A stretch of DNA of 64,000 bases from Nodosilinea sp. E11. Lineage in GTDB: Bacteria > Cyanobacteriota > Cyanobacteriia > Phormidesmidales > Phormidesmidaceae. Shown here piece after piece: positions 54,075-63,168 of the stretch. A model generated the notes under the pieces. It searched no databases, was not told the DNA's origin, and saw only the letters and a program-made list of their open reading frames with translations. Position numbers and translations under genes: made by a program. Within the stretch, counting starts at the first letter, position 1. Each line of letters opens with the position of its first letter. The DNA lies in assembly GCF_032813545.1 (NCBI RefSeq), contig NZ_CP136520.1, forward strand, positions 4,086,001-4,150,000. The letters run 5' to 3'.

Positions 54075-54470
54075 CTAAAACGACTCAAAGATAAACTCTG
54101 AACCTACGTAAGGAGTGCGGCTGCTGGGCATGGTCAGCAGACTGGTGTTGAAGGGGCTGGCCATATCGGGCACACGCAGGGTGGGGTCAGCGGCTGTCTG
54201 AAGTAGCAACAGGTCTCTGACCGCAGCGGATGTAGCGTTGGCATCCCATTCCAATTCGCGCTCAGGGAAGCCGATACCGACTAGACGCTTGGCCTGGCGG
54301 GTGATGCCACGGTTTCTAAAGAAATCGCCAGAATAGGTGGTCATCAGATCGTCCATGGCATCGGGGACGGTTTGAGGGGTTGCCTCTTGGGCATACGCCG
54401 CCGGAGCAACGACCGCCGCTGCCAGTAGCGCCAATGCTAGCCCAGAAATATGATTTAATTGAATGCCCAT
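54075..54470 (-). CDS. Hypothetical exported protein
   Basis: From ATG 54470, 131 residues. A clear signal peptide (GLALALLAAAVVAPAAYAQE) is followed by a mature part with an amphipathic middle (DLMTTYSGDFFRNRGITRQA, KRLVGIGFPERELEWDANAT) ending in FIFESF. GAGG lies seven bases before the ATG; the TTG at 54476 is unlikely. No domain is recognised. It lies just downstream of the CAU tRNA, on the opposite strand. Confidence 0.65.
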   Translation of the reverse strand: MGIQLNHISGLALALLAAAVVAPAAYAQEATPQTVPDAMDDLMTTYSGDFFRNRGITRQAKRLVGIGFPERELEWDANATSAAVRDLLLLQTAADPTLRVPDMASPFNTSLLTMPSSRTPYVGSEFIFESF

Positions 54471-54652
54471 GGCCAAGCCTCCTCAACTCATTGGATTGGT
54501 GCGGTTCTGGCGTTGCACTGTCTGAATTTAAGCGAAACTGAGGGTGGCCAAACCCTCGGTTTGGCCAAAAAAGAGCCGAACCGATCACCCAGTGCATGTC
54601 CTTTATAGCGCGATCGCCAAAAAACGGAGCATTTTTAAGGAATTAACTGCCC

Positions 54653-55270
54653 ATGGACGAGCTACTGCTGAAAACCCCGTCAGTGGATTTACTGAGCTTA
54701 GAAACGGCCCAACTGCGATCGCCCCTGCTCGATCTCTTTTGCCAGGGAGCCTACCAGGAAGGTGACTTTGTGCTCACCTCAGGGCAGCACAGCACCTACT
54801 ACATCAACGGCAAGCTCGTGACCCTGCACCCCCAGGGATCACTGATGGTGGGTCGCCTGCTGCTCGACCTAGTGCAGCCTGGAACGGTGGCAGTGGCTGG
54901 GCTGACTTTGGGCGCTGACCCGCTGGTGACGGCGGTCAGTTTGGTTGGGGTCTATGGCCATCAAACCCTGTTTCCGCTAATTATTCGCAAAGAGGCCAAG
55001 GGGCACGGCACTCGCGCCTATATAGAAGGTCTAACCCTGCCGCCAGGTAGCCCTGTTACCGTGCTCGAAGATGTTGTTACTACGGGCCAGTCAGCGCTTA
55101 AGGCCGTTGATCGCCTCCAGGCGGCCGGTTACCAGGTGAATCAAATTCTGGCTTTAGTCGATCGCCAGCAGGGCGGCGCAGAGCTTTACCAAAGCCACGA
55201 TCTGCCCTTCAAGGCACTGTTTACCATTCAAGATATTCAGGCCCACTGGGCTGCCCTTAACCCCGCCTGA
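54653..55270 (+). CDS. pyrE: Orotate phosphoribosyltransferase
   Basis: Makes OMP from orotate and PRPP in de novo pyrimidine synthesis. The 205 residues carry the PRPP-binding block VTVLEDVVTTGQSALKAV and the upstream flexible loop IIRKEAKGHGTRAYIEG. GDFVLTSGQHSTYYINGKLV near the N-terminus contacts orotate. The last base of the stop (TGA) is the first of the next gene's ATG, so the methyltransferase gene is translationally coupled. Confidence 0.95.
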   Translation: MDELLLKTPSVDLLSLETAQLRSPLLDLFCQGAYQEGDFVLTSGQHSTYYINGKLVTLHPQGSLMVGRLLLDLVQPGTVAVAGLTLGADPLVTAVSLVGVYGHQTLFPLIIRKEAKGHGTRAYIEGLTLPPGSPVTVLEDVVTTGQSALKAVDRLQAAGYQVNQILALVDRQQGGAELYQSHDLPFKALFTIQDIQAHWAALNPA

Positions 55271-55782
55271 TGGTCTCCCGTACCCGTCCCGATATTGGCT
55301 TTGTGCCCACCCCCGCCGATGCCATAGCCGCCATGGTTAAGCTGGCTGCGTTAACCCCTGATGATGTCGTCTACGACCTAGGCTGTGGCGATGGTCGGCT
55401 GCTGATTCGGGCCGCCCTAGACTACGGCGTGCACGGGGTGGGGATCGATGTGGATGAGGCTTTGCTCAAGCAGGCGCAGGCCGATGCTGAGCGCGCTGGG
55501 GTAGGCGATCGCCTCAGCTTTCACCAGGGCAACCTATTTGAGGCCGATCTGCACGAAGCCACGGTCGTTTTTATCTACCTGCTGCCCCACCTCAACTTGC
55601 GGCTGCGGCCTCGGTTGCTGGCGCAGTTGCGGCCCGGCAGTCGGGTTGTCACCCATATGTTTGACATGGGCGACTGGCCACCTGACCTGGTTCTGCCCCT
55701 AGAGCCATCGGCAGAAGATTCAGTGATCTATCTGTGGCATATTCCCCAAAAAACAGCCCCCGACAAGGCGGGGGCTGTTTGA
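55270..55782 (+). CDS. Class I SAM-dependent methyltransferase
   Basis: The 170 residues have the SAM loop VYDLGCGDGRLLIRAAL, then GVGIDVDEALLKQAQADAER and FIYLLPHLNLRLRPRLLAQL. It is short, a minimal Rossmann methyltransferase. The substrate is unknown. ATG 55270 overlaps the pyrE stop by one base. The end of the gene lies in a strong hairpin (55751-55780), so the last ten residues, KTAPDKAGAV, are encoded by terminator DNA. Confidence 0.8.
   Translation: MVSRTRPDIGFVPTPADAIAAMVKLAALTPDDVVYDLGCGDGRLLIRAALDYGVHGVGIDVDEALLKQAQADAERAGVGDRLSFHQGNLFEADLHEATVVFIYLLPHLNLRLRPRLLAQLRPGSRVVTHMFDMGDWPPDLVLPLEPSAEDSVIYLWHIPQKTAPDKAGAV
55751..55780 (+). terminator. Intrinsic terminator inside the methyltransferase gene end
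   Basis: AAACAGCCCCCG at 55751-55762 pairs perfectly with CGGGGGCTGTTT at 55769-55780 around a six-base loop. It ends in TTT followed by GA. The gene's TGA stop is at 55780-55782. It probably terminates the pyrE-methyltransferase transcript. Confidence 0.7.
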
Positions 55783-55808
55783 GGCAACTTCTGGAAAATA
55801 GTGTCTCC

Positions 55809-55890
55809 ATGGTGGGCAGCGCCCACCCTACAACAGCTACAGTCGCTGGGCTAAAGCTGGTATCTTCCTTCCTGAAAATCTCCCAAGCGG
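55809..55890 (-). repeat. Dispersed palindromic repeat, family 2, copy C
   Basis: On the minus strand the order is GGGAGATTTTCAGGAAGGAA, then CAGCGACTGTAGCTGTTG, then TAGGGTGGGCGCTGCCCACC and CAT. This mirrors copies A (13564) and B (19207). The core differs by one base (GCGCTGCCC). Confidence 0.6.
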
Positions 55891-55903
55891 ATAAGCTGAA
55901 CTG

Positions 55904-56962
55904 CTAGACTGCGACGGGTTTACGGCAGACCCAGTACTTGCTCATAAAGTGCACGGTGTTGCTGATCGCTTCAAACCCGGCATCGGTTAGCCGCTGGTTG
56001 AGGTCGTCGGTGGTGTAGTGGCGGTAGTAGGGCTCGTGGAACATCGCTGGAAAATTCTCCATAGCCACCTCAAACTCAGGGGAGTCGAGGCGCTGAATAG
56101 AGTCGCACAGCACTACCGTGCCGCCCGGTTTTACCACGCGATACATCTCGTTGATCACATTTTGCCGCGCTTCAGGGGGCAATTCATGGAACAAGAAAAC
56201 ACTGACTGCCCCCTCAAAGTAGTTATCGACAAAGGGTAAGCTTTCGCCATTGGCCTGAATTAGCTGAGGCAGTACGCCGGGCTTATCGGTTAAATTTTCA
56301 ATCGCTTTGCGCAGGTAGGTGGGCGATAGGTCAACGCCATACAGCGACACTTTTGGCAATGCCTCGCGCAGCATGCTGAGGGTACGGCCTGTACCACAGG
56401 CCACATCTAAGACCTTAGCGCCCGTTTCTACTCCATTCTCAGCTAACCCCTGTTTGAGCGGGGCGATAATGCGACGGCGCATAGGGTCGGCGGTGCCGTT
56501 GAACAGAATTTCAACCTGTAGGTCATACAGATTGGCCGACATATCGCTCAGATAGCCGTTGGTCTGATGGTGAAAATTTTGCAGGTAGTACTGAGGATAG
56601 CCAGCAGTGTCTATGTCGTTGGCGAAGGTTTGATAGTCGCGCTTATTCAGCCGGTCCCAAATATTGGGCAGATCTAAGCAAACAAGCGGATAAAACCGGA
56701 AGAAGTCATCCCAAGGATTGTCAAACAGCAATTCTTTAGGATAGATTCCAGCTTCTGCATCTTGCCAGTCCAACTCTAGTAGCGCATTCATGCGCTGCTG
56801 TAGCAGTTGAAGGGCTTTGATATCTAAGGGTGTGGTCTGGATATGTTTGGGTGGGTTGACCGCTTGCATGACCTGGGTGCTAACGGTCTTGTGGGCCAGC
56901 CCGAAGTAGCTCTTGCCCTGTTGCAGAGCTTGGTAAGCCAGTTTTGTGATGGTGTCAGGCAT
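55904..56962 (-). CDS. SAM-dependent methyltransferase, long N-terminal extension
   Basis: From ATG 56962, 352 residues. An N-terminal helical region (about 1-150, ALQQGKSYFGLAHKTVSTQV, DNPWDDFFRFYPLVCLDLPN) precedes the class I methyltransferase: AKVLDVACGTGRTLSMLREA, VSLYGVDLSPTYLRKAIENL, AVSVFLFHELPPEARQNVIN and VVKPGGTVVLCDSIQRL. The extension is present in cyanobacterial and plastid-like relatives of this type, but no substrate is assigned. It runs opposite to, and is separated from, the pyrE pair by repeat copy C. Confidence 0.82.
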   Translation of the reverse strand: MPDTITKLAYQALQQGKSYFGLAHKTVSTQVMQAVNPPKHIQTTPLDIKALQLLQQRMNALLELDWQDAEAGIYPKELLFDNPWDDFFRFYPLVCLDLPNIWDRLNKRDYQTFANDIDTAGYPQYYLQNFHHQTNGYLSDMSANLYDLQVEILFNGTADPMRRRIIAPLKQGLAENGVETGAKVLDVACGTGRTLSMLREALPKVSLYGVDLSPTYLRKAIENLTDKPGVLPQLIQANGESLPFVDNYFEGAVSVFLFHELPPEARQNVINEMYRVVKPGGTVVLCDSIQRLDSPEFEVAMENFPAMFHEPYYRHYTTDDLNQRLTDAGFEAISNTVHFMSKYWVCRKPVAV

Positions 56963-57091
56963 ACAATCAGAGGGGAGAGTGATTGTGAACAACAATTATT
57001 CCGTCAATGTAAAAGATTGTAACGAAGTTTCTGAGGGAAGTGTTGCCTCTGAGGGCAGAACAAAGCCGCTTACCTGGGGCAAACGGCTAGG

Positions 57092-57190
57092 GTGTTGCTG
57101 AATTGAAAGATTAATTTAGGTAGGGGCAAACCGCCGTTTACTCCTACGAGAGACGTTGCAGTTTTGATTCATACCTGTATCCAGCAACGC
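57092..57190 (+). repeat. Dispersed repeat family 3, copy 2
   Basis: It begins GTGTTGCTGAATTGAAAGAT, has the TAGGTAGGGGCAAACCGCC core and GAGAGACGTTGC, and ends CCAGCAACGC. GTTGCTG at the left and CAGCAAC at the right form short terminal inverted repeats. The order of blocks matches the reversed copy at 10125-10190. Confidence 0.6.
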
Positions 57191-57218
57191 TACGGCTAGG
57201 GTCGATATGGGTTTGTCT

Positions 57219-58532
57219 TTAGGCCCGAGCGCTTTGAATCTGCTGCAGAAGATCGTCAACGCTACTCAGCAGATTGGCCTGGGAAAGGCTGGTTTGCTCG
57301 CCTGAGGTCAACCATTTAATTTGCACAGTGCCCTGGGTGGCTTCATCGTCTCCCACGATCAGGCAGAGGGCAGCACCGCTGCGATCGGCCCGCTTAAACT
57401 GCTTGCCAAAAGCCGAACCGGTGAGATCGAGTTCTACCGCTAGTCCCTGGTGGCGAAGCTTTTGGGCCAGCAGTAGGGCGTTGGCCTCGGCCTGCTCTCC
57501 CCGCGACACTAGGTAGATATCGGGGGCGGCTGGGGCTGTCTTTTGGAGGGCTTCTAGCAGCAGCGTGAGGCGTTCTAAGCCAATGGCCCAGCCTACGGCG
57601 GGGGTTGCTGGGCCACCCAAAGATTCGACTAGACCGTCGTAGCGCCCACCGCCACATACCGTGGCCTGAGCCCCTAGGTCGCTCGACTGAATTTCAAAGG
57701 CGGTATGGGTGTAGTAGTCTAGCCCCCGCACCAAGCGCGGGTTGAGTTCAAAGGCGATGCCCAGGGCGCTGAGCTGGGTGAGCACCTGGTCAAAGTGACG
57801 CTTCGAGTCAGGCCCTAGGTAGTCCAAAATGCTGGGGGCCGCTTGGGTGATCGCCTGGGTGTTTTGGTCTTTGCTGTCGAGAATGCGTAGGGGATTGCGG
57901 CTGAGGCGATCGCGCGAATCGGCGTCCAAATCTGCTGCATAGGGCGTCAGGTAGTTAACTAAGGCCTCGCGGTAGCGGCTGCGATCGCTCTTGTCGCCCA
58001 CCGAGTTGAGGTAAAAGGTCAGATTTTTTAACCCCAGAGTTTGCAAGATATCGGTTGCCAGGGCAATCACCTCGACATCGGCGCGGGGGTCGGTACTACC
58101 GAGCACCTCTGCTCCCACCTGATGAAACTGCCGTTGGCGACCTTTTTGGGGCCTCTCGTAGCGAAACATCGGGCCGGTATACCACAGTCGTTGTATTCCT
58201 CCCTGGGCATAGAGGCTGTGCTGAATGTAGGCACGCACTACCCCAGCGGTGCCTTCGGGGCGCAGGGTGCAGCTGCGATCGCCCTTGTCGGTAAAGCTGT
58301 ACATCTCTTTGCCGACCACGTCAGTGGCTTCGCCAATCCCCCGCTCAAATAGCGCTGTGGCTTCAAACGTAGGGGTGCGAATTTCTCGGTAGGCAGCCCG
58401 GCCAAAAATATCCCGCGCTATGGCTTCCACCCGCTGCCAGGTATGAATGTCGGCTACCTTGAGGTCTTGGCCCACATGCTGTGCCTTGGGCAAGATATCC
58501 TCGGTTCCGGGCAGAGATTGAATGGGCTCCAT
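57219..58532 (-). CDS. hisS: Histidyl-tRNA synthetase
   Basis: Class II synthetase charging tRNA-His. The 437 residues have motif 2 (MFRYERPQKGRQRQFHQVG), the histidine-specific RGLDYYTHTAFE segment and CGGGRYDGLVESLGG. Motif 3, AVGWAIGLERL, is also present. The C-terminal anticodon-binding domain starts near residue 325 (PDIYLVSRGEQAEANALLLA). The length is normal. The frame starts at ATG 58532. Confidence 0.95.
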   Translation of the reverse strand: MEPIQSLPGTEDILPKAQHVGQDLKVADIHTWQRVEAIARDIFGRAAYREIRTPTFEATALFERGIGEATDVVGKEMYSFTDKGDRSCTLRPEGTAGVVRAYIQHSLYAQGGIQRLWYTGPMFRYERPQKGRQRQFHQVGAEVLGSTDPRADVEVIALATDILQTLGLKNLTFYLNSVGDKSDRSRYREALVNYLTPYAADLDADSRDRLSRNPLRILDSKDQNTQAITQAAPSILDYLGPDSKRHFDQVLTQLSALGIAFELNPRLVRGLDYYTHTAFEIQSSDLGAQATVCGGGRYDGLVESLGGPATPAVGWAIGLERLTLLLEALQKTAPAAPDIYLVSRGEQAEANALLLAQKLRHQGLAVELDLTGSAFGKQFKRADRSGAALCLIVGDDEATQGTVQIKWLTSGEQTSLSQANLLSSVDDLLQQIQSARA

Positions 58533-58628
58533 AGCTGGGCAAATGCTCTAGGTGGGCAATACAGAACACCCATCATAGCTTGCTTGGGGCCTTAGCCTAG
58601 GGCCTGGGCTGGGGTTCAAATCCAGGTC

Positions 58629-58916
58629 CTAGACCTCTTGACTCTCGGGCTTGGCCTGGGGCAGTACGCAACAATTGACCTCGTCAATGCAGACCTTGCC
58701 CGACTGTAGCGCCCACCGAAACAGCGCCACCCGGTTGCCCGTTGCAGTTTTGGTCAAAATATTGCTGATATGGTTGTCAACAGTGCGCTTGCTGATCTCC
58801 AGCTTCTCAGAAATCTCCTGGTTGGTTAGCCCCGATGCCACTAGCTCAACGATCTGTAGTTCTCGGTCAGAGAGGCTTCCTTGACCAGGCACTGGAGCCG
58901 TATCATCGCTTGCCAT
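58629..58916 (-). CDS. pedR: PedR-like LuxR-type transcriptional regulator
   Basis: A small LuxR-type protein of 95 residues. The helix-turn-helix is LSDRELQIVELVASGLTNQE and ISEKLEISKRTVDNHISNIL, preceded by a 15-residue lead. The C-terminus has LFRWALQSGKVCIDEVNCCV, with one Cys and then a CC pair. The size and this Cys-rich tail match PedR, a thioredoxin-responsive regulator that controls photosynthetic and stress genes according to electron-transport activity. The assignment is from recall of this tail. The Cys residues could form the redox switch. Confidence 0.7.
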   Translation of the reverse strand: MASDDTAPVPGQGSLSDRELQIVELVASGLTNQEISEKLEISKRTVDNHISNILTKTATGNRVALFRWALQSGKVCIDEVNCCVLPQAKPESQEV

Positions 58917-59037
58917 GGCGGTCTGTTTCCTTTGTCATTGTGTATTTATGCTTATGCTTGTTACCACTATAGGCGATCTGGTTTCGGGTGGGCTTGTCGA
59001 AAGTATTTCAGGCCTTGGAGCAATAGACCCTGAGGAG

Positions 59038-59502
59038 ATGACACCCCCGCTTGTGCTGCTTAAGCAAGGGGCTAGCCGCTTTAGCGGATGGAGCCGGTGG
59101 CGCGATTGCCTGCTTGGGTTAGTCTTGGCTGCGGTGTTGCACCTGGCTTGGCCTGGCTGCGCCATCGCGGCCCCGACTGCGCCACTCTTAGATGATCTGC
59201 CTCCAACGGTCTCCCCGACCCAGCCAGACGCCAATGACATTCCTTCAGAGACGGTAAGCCGCTTCGTTAACGCCTACATTTCTGTAGTCAAGCTGATCGA
59301 GTCGCGGGAGCTCAGTTTGCAGCGGGCCGAAACCGACACCGAATCACGCCAGATGCAGCAAGAAATTCAGGTGGCTGCCCTCAATCTTATTCAGGCCAAC
59401 GGGCTGACCCTGTCGGACTATTGGGAGCTACTGGGTTTAGCCAATAGTGATCCGGAGTTTCGCGATCGCGTTTTAGACCAGATCGACGAAGCTAACCCGT
59501 AA
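59038..59502 (+). CDS. DUF4168 domain protein
   Basis: From ATG 59038, 154 residues. A basic lead and hydrophobic segment (WRDCLLGLVLAAVLHLAWPG, then CAIAAP) form a signal or lipoprotein-type start. It is followed by the DUF4168 domain (ETVSRFVNAYISVVKLIESR, MQQEIQVAALNLIQANGLTL). The family is exported and of unknown role in cyanobacteria. The frame is open back to ATG 58915, which overlaps the start of the divergent pedR gene and is unlikely to be used. Confidence 0.75.
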   Translation: MTPPLVLLKQGASRFSGWSRWRDCLLGLVLAAVLHLAWPGCAIAAPTAPLLDDLPPTVSPTQPDANDIPSETVSRFVNAYISVVKLIESRELSLQRAETDTESRQMQQEIQVAALNLIQANGLTLSDYWELLGLANSDPEFRDRVLDQIDEANP

Positions 59503-59608
59503 GGTACCTCAGCGGTTGAGCTTATATCAGGGCGTAGTGTTCTGGCTTTAGACCTCGGGTGGCTCACCGCCCACGACCTCATTTCCCCATCGTTCACCCC
59601 ACATTCTC

Positions 59609-61525
59609 CTAGGGCTGCACAAACTCTGAAGGTCGTCTAAAGTTTTCCACGGGCTCGTTGGCCAAAGCCTGCTGCATAAATTCCTTCCAGACCGGTGCTG
59701 CGTAGGTGCCGCCCGTTGCCCCAGCCCGCATCGGGGTGTAGTTGTCATTGCCGATCCACACCGCCGTCGATAGCTGTGGCACATAGCCGACAAACCACAC
59801 ATCCCGTTGAGAATCGGTGGTGCCAGTTTTACCCGCCGCTGGCCGCCCGATCTGAGCGGCGGTGCCCGTCCCGCGGGCAATTACCCCTTGTAACACGTCG
59901 GTTAGCGAGGCTGCCGCCCAAGGGTCAAGCACCAGCTGGGGCCGAGGCGTGTTGTCGAGCAGTACATTGCCGCTGCTGTCAGTCACCTGCACAATAAACG
60001 TTGGTTCAGAGTGCCAGCCGTTGCTAGCAAAGGTGGCATAGGCACCGGCCATTTCCATGGGGGTCAGATCAACTGCGCCCAAAGGAAGCGACGTGACCGG
60101 TTGCATCGGGCTATTAATGCCCAGGGTGCGGCACAGCTCAATAATTTGGTTGACCCCGACCGCCTGGCCCAGCTTCACCGCCGGTACGTTACGCGATACC
60201 TCCAAGGCGGTGCGAATGGGAATGTTGCCCATAAAGCCACCGTCATAGTTTCTCGGGCTGTAGTAGCGGTAGCCATCGGGATAGCTCACTGGAGTGTCGG
60301 CAATGGAGCTAGACGGAGTATAGCGGCCCGTAGCAAAGGCGGCGTAATACACAAAGGGCTTAAAGGCGGAGCCTGGCTGTCGATAGGCCTGAATCGCCCG
60401 GTTAAATTGGCTTTTCTGGTAGTCAACGCCGCCCACCATGGCTTTGACAAAGTGGGTGCGGGGATCAATGGACACCAGGGCCATCTGGTCAGCGATATTG
60501 CGAATGCGAGCATTGTGTCGCTGCACCGTCGCTTCGGCCATCTGTTGCATGCCCAAATCGACGGTAGTTTGCACCCGCATGCCGCCCTTCACCACGGCCT
60601 CATTGCCAAAGCGCTGCTTTAACTCCTGCACCGCTGCCTCGGTAATGTAGGGCGAAATGCTGCTGCGGAACGACTTGACTTCGCCGATCAGCAACGGCGC
60701 TTCGCGGGCCGCCACCTCTTCTTCAGGGGTGATCCAACCCAGTTGGCGCATCCGGTTGAGCACTACCGCCTGGCGCTGTTTAGTAGACTGATAGTTGTGG
60801 AAGGGACTATAGCTCTCCGGAGCTTGGATTAGCCCTGCCATCATCGCGGCTTCAGGCAAGTTGAGGTCGCTGGCCGATTTATTAAAGTAGCTCTGGGCTG
60901 CTGTTTCTACCCCGTAGTTGTTGTGCCCCCAGTACACCTGGTTGAGGTACATCTCCAGAATTTCGTCTTTGCTGAAGATCTGCTCAAGGCGTAGGGCCAA
61001 AACAGCCTCAGCTACCTTACGGCTAATGGCCCGCTCGGGGGTCAAAAACAGGTTCTTCACCAGCTGCATGGTGATGGTAGAGCCGCCTTCCACCGTAGAG
61101 CCAGCCTCGGCGTTGGCTAGCAAGGCCCGACCGACACTGCTGGGGTTGATGCCGTTGTGAGAATAAAAATAGCTGTCTTCGATCGCCAGCACCGCCCGCT
61201 TCAAGTGGGGCGACATCTCGTCGGTATCGACGACCTCTCGGTTAGCTTCGTCGTGGAGGCTGAAAAGCAGGGTGCCGTTGATGTCGTAGATGTAGCTGGT
61301 CTCGCTGGGCACGTAGTTGCGCAGCACTCGCACATCGGGCAGGTTGCGAAAGCTAATGGCCAGCCCTACTAAGCCCCCGGCCAGCACGGAGCTAGCGATC
61401 ATGGTAGTGCCCAGCAATGCTGCTGCCGACACCTGGCCCACATCCTGCACGTACTTCAGCAGGTTGGGGGCTCGGCGCAGGGGCTGAGGTTGAGATCGAC
61501 TGTTGTGACGAATAGTAGTTGACAC
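59609..61525 (-). CDS. Class A penicillin-binding protein (PBP1A-type)
   Basis: The 638-residue bifunctional wall enzyme has a membrane anchor near residue 35-58 and a GT51 transglycosylase domain with catalytic Glu116 (AIEDSYFYSHNG) and GGSTITMQLVKNL. The transpeptidase domain has GSAFKPF (SxxK), SRN (SxN) and GKTGTT (KTG). It polymerises and cross-links peptidoglycan in the periplasm. The start is GTG 61525, and the ribosome-binding site is not distinct. The neighbouring genes give no further cell-wall context. Confidence 0.93.
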   Translation of the reverse strand: MSTTIRHNSRSQPQPLRRAPNLLKYVQDVGQVSAAALLGTTMIASSVLAGGLVGLAISFRNLPDVRVLRNYVPSETSYIYDINGTLLFSLHDEANREVVDTDEMSPHLKRAVLAIEDSYFYSHNGINPSSVGRALLANAEAGSTVEGGSTITMQLVKNLFLTPERAISRKVAEAVLALRLEQIFSKDEILEMYLNQVYWGHNNYGVETAAQSYFNKSASDLNLPEAAMMAGLIQAPESYSPFHNYQSTKQRQAVVLNRMRQLGWITPEEEVAAREAPLLIGEVKSFRSSISPYITEAAVQELKQRFGNEAVVKGGMRVQTTVDLGMQQMAEATVQRHNARIRNIADQMALVSIDPRTHFVKAMVGGVDYQKSQFNRAIQAYRQPGSAFKPFVYYAAFATGRYTPSSSIADTPVSYPDGYRYYSPRNYDGGFMGNIPIRTALEVSRNVPAVKLGQAVGVNQIIELCRTLGINSPMQPVTSLPLGAVDLTPMEMAGAYATFASNGWHSEPTFIVQVTDSSGNVLLDNTPRPQLVLDPWAAASLTDVLQGVIARGTGTAAQIGRPAAGKTGTTDSQRDVWFVGYVPQLSTAVWIGNDNYTPMRAGATGGTYAAPVWKEFMQQALANEPVENFRRPSEFVQP

Positions 61526-61860
61526 GTTGGCTATTAGGGGTTTCTTAACGACGTCGGTGCGGCGCGGCGAACAAGGCTGAGCGGTTGATTTTGAAGAGGG
61601 AGATGCCCATCAGTAGTTGACGGTTAGGCCATTATAATGACCCTCTAGGTAAGTGAACCCAGCGATTAGCGTCCAGACTATTTCAAAGCGGACTATCAAC
61701 GCTGGTGACAGGCACGCTTATCCTAGCCTCGCAGACGCTAATCAGGAGCAGCTAAGGGCCACTTTTGTCAAAATTTGTGGAATTGACCTTAGCCTTCAAC
61801 TCCGAGTCTTGCTGCCGTTGCTTATCCTCGCCGCCTTTACCCCTGCATTTAGTGTTTCCT

Positions 61861-63093
61861 ATGACCCAGGCTACCCCCAACTCCATCCCTGCCCAATTTA
61901 ACGGGATTTACCGGGGCCTCAGCGAGGTTTTTCCTCACCAGCCCGACTCTAGCGATCCTGAGCAAAATTTGGTTCAGCGATTGCTCACTAGCGATCGCCC
62001 CCTGCGGGTCAAGCTGGGCATCGACCCTACCGGTAGCGAAATTCACTTGGGTCACAGCATTCCGGTGCGCAAGCTGCGGGCTTTCCAAGATGCAGGCCAC
62101 ACCGCTGTGCTAATTATTGGTGATTTCACCGCTCGTATTGGTGACCCCACCGGCAAATCGGAGGTGCGCCGCCAGCTCACCGAGGCAGAAGTCAAGGCCA
62201 ATGCCGAAACTTACCTAGAGCAGGTGCGCCCCATCCTCGATTTTGAGACACCGGGGCGATTGGAGGTGCGCTACAACTCCGAGTGGCTGTCATCCCTCGA
62301 TCTGGGCAAAACCCTGGAACTGCTGAGCACCATGACCGTGGGTCAAATGCTGGCTAAAGAGGGCTTTTCTGAGCGCTATGGCAAGGGCGACCCAGTCTTT
62401 CTCCACGAATTTCTCTACCCGCTGATGCAGGGCTACGACTCAGTGGCCATCCAGTCTGACGTAGAGCTGGGTGGCACTGACCAAAAGTTCAATATTGCGG
62501 TGGGCCGTGACCTACAGCGACACTTTGGCCTGCGCCCGCAGTTTGGCCTGCTGTTGCCGCTGCTGCTGGGGACTGACGGTAGCCAAAAAATGTCGAAATC
62601 TCTAGGCAACTATGTGGGGCTACAAGAAGACCCCCTCAGCATGTATTCCAAGCTCGAAAAGGTGCCCGATAGTTTAATTTGTGACTACTTCGAGTTACTC
62701 ACCCCGATTGATTTGGAGGAGCTGCCAGAAAATCCCCGCGATCGCCAGAAGCTACTGGCCCTAGAGGTCACTCGCCAGTTCCACGGCGAAGCCGCTGCCC
62801 TCCAGGCTCAGCAGGCTGCCATCAGTCTGGTGCAGGGCACTGGTGCACCCGCCGATGGCGTGCCCGAGTTTTCCTTAGCGGAGATCAATTTTCCGGCCAA
62901 GCTGTTTTATCTGGTGGGGGCTACTCCCCTATGCGCTAGCAGCAGCGAAGCGCGTCGCCAAATACAGGGGGGGGCGCTCAAGCTCGACGGTGAAAAAATG
63001 GTTGATCCTAACCAAGAGTTTGCTAGCGCCGATGATCTAATCGGTAAGGTGGTGCAGATAGGCAAGAAAAAGTTTGCTCGCCTAGTTCCCTAA
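61861..63093 (+). CDS. tyrS: Tyrosyl-tRNA synthetase
   Basis: Class I synthetase charging tRNA-Tyr. From ATG 61861, 410 residues with the HIGH-type motif HLGH at 62-65 ([14 protein letters not shown]), the KMSKS loop ([13 protein letters not shown]) and a C-terminal S4 domain ([20 protein letters not shown]). [15 protein letters not shown] fits the TyrZ-like bacterial branch. The upstream in-frame TTG at 61765 would add 32 unrelated residues. The length is normal. Confidence 0.93.
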   Translation: MTQATPNSIPAQFNGIYRGLSEVFPHQPDSSDPEQNLVQRLLTSDRPLRVKLGIDPTGSEIHLGHSIPVRKLRAFQDAGHTAVLIIGDFTARIGDPTGKSEVRRQLTEAEVKANAETYLEQVRPILDFETPGRLEVRYNSEWLSSLDLGKTLELLSTMTVGQMLAKEGFSERYGKGDPVFLHEFLYPLMQGYDSVAIQSDVELGGTDQKFNIAVGRDLQRHFGLRPQFGLLLPLLLGTDGSQKMSKSLGNYVGLQEDPLSMYSKLEKVPDSLICDYFELLTPIDLEELPENPRDRQKLLALEVTRQFHGEAAALQAQQAAISLVQGTGAPADGVPEFSLAEINFPAKLFYLVGATPLCASSSEARRQIQGGALKLDGEKMVDPNQEFASADDLIGKVVQIGKKKFARLVP

Positions 63094-63168
63094 GGCTGTT
63101 CGTTGTCCTGACTCCTAACGGGTCTCGCTTTTAGATGGAGTAGGGGAAGCTTGGGGGCAGGGGCTCGC

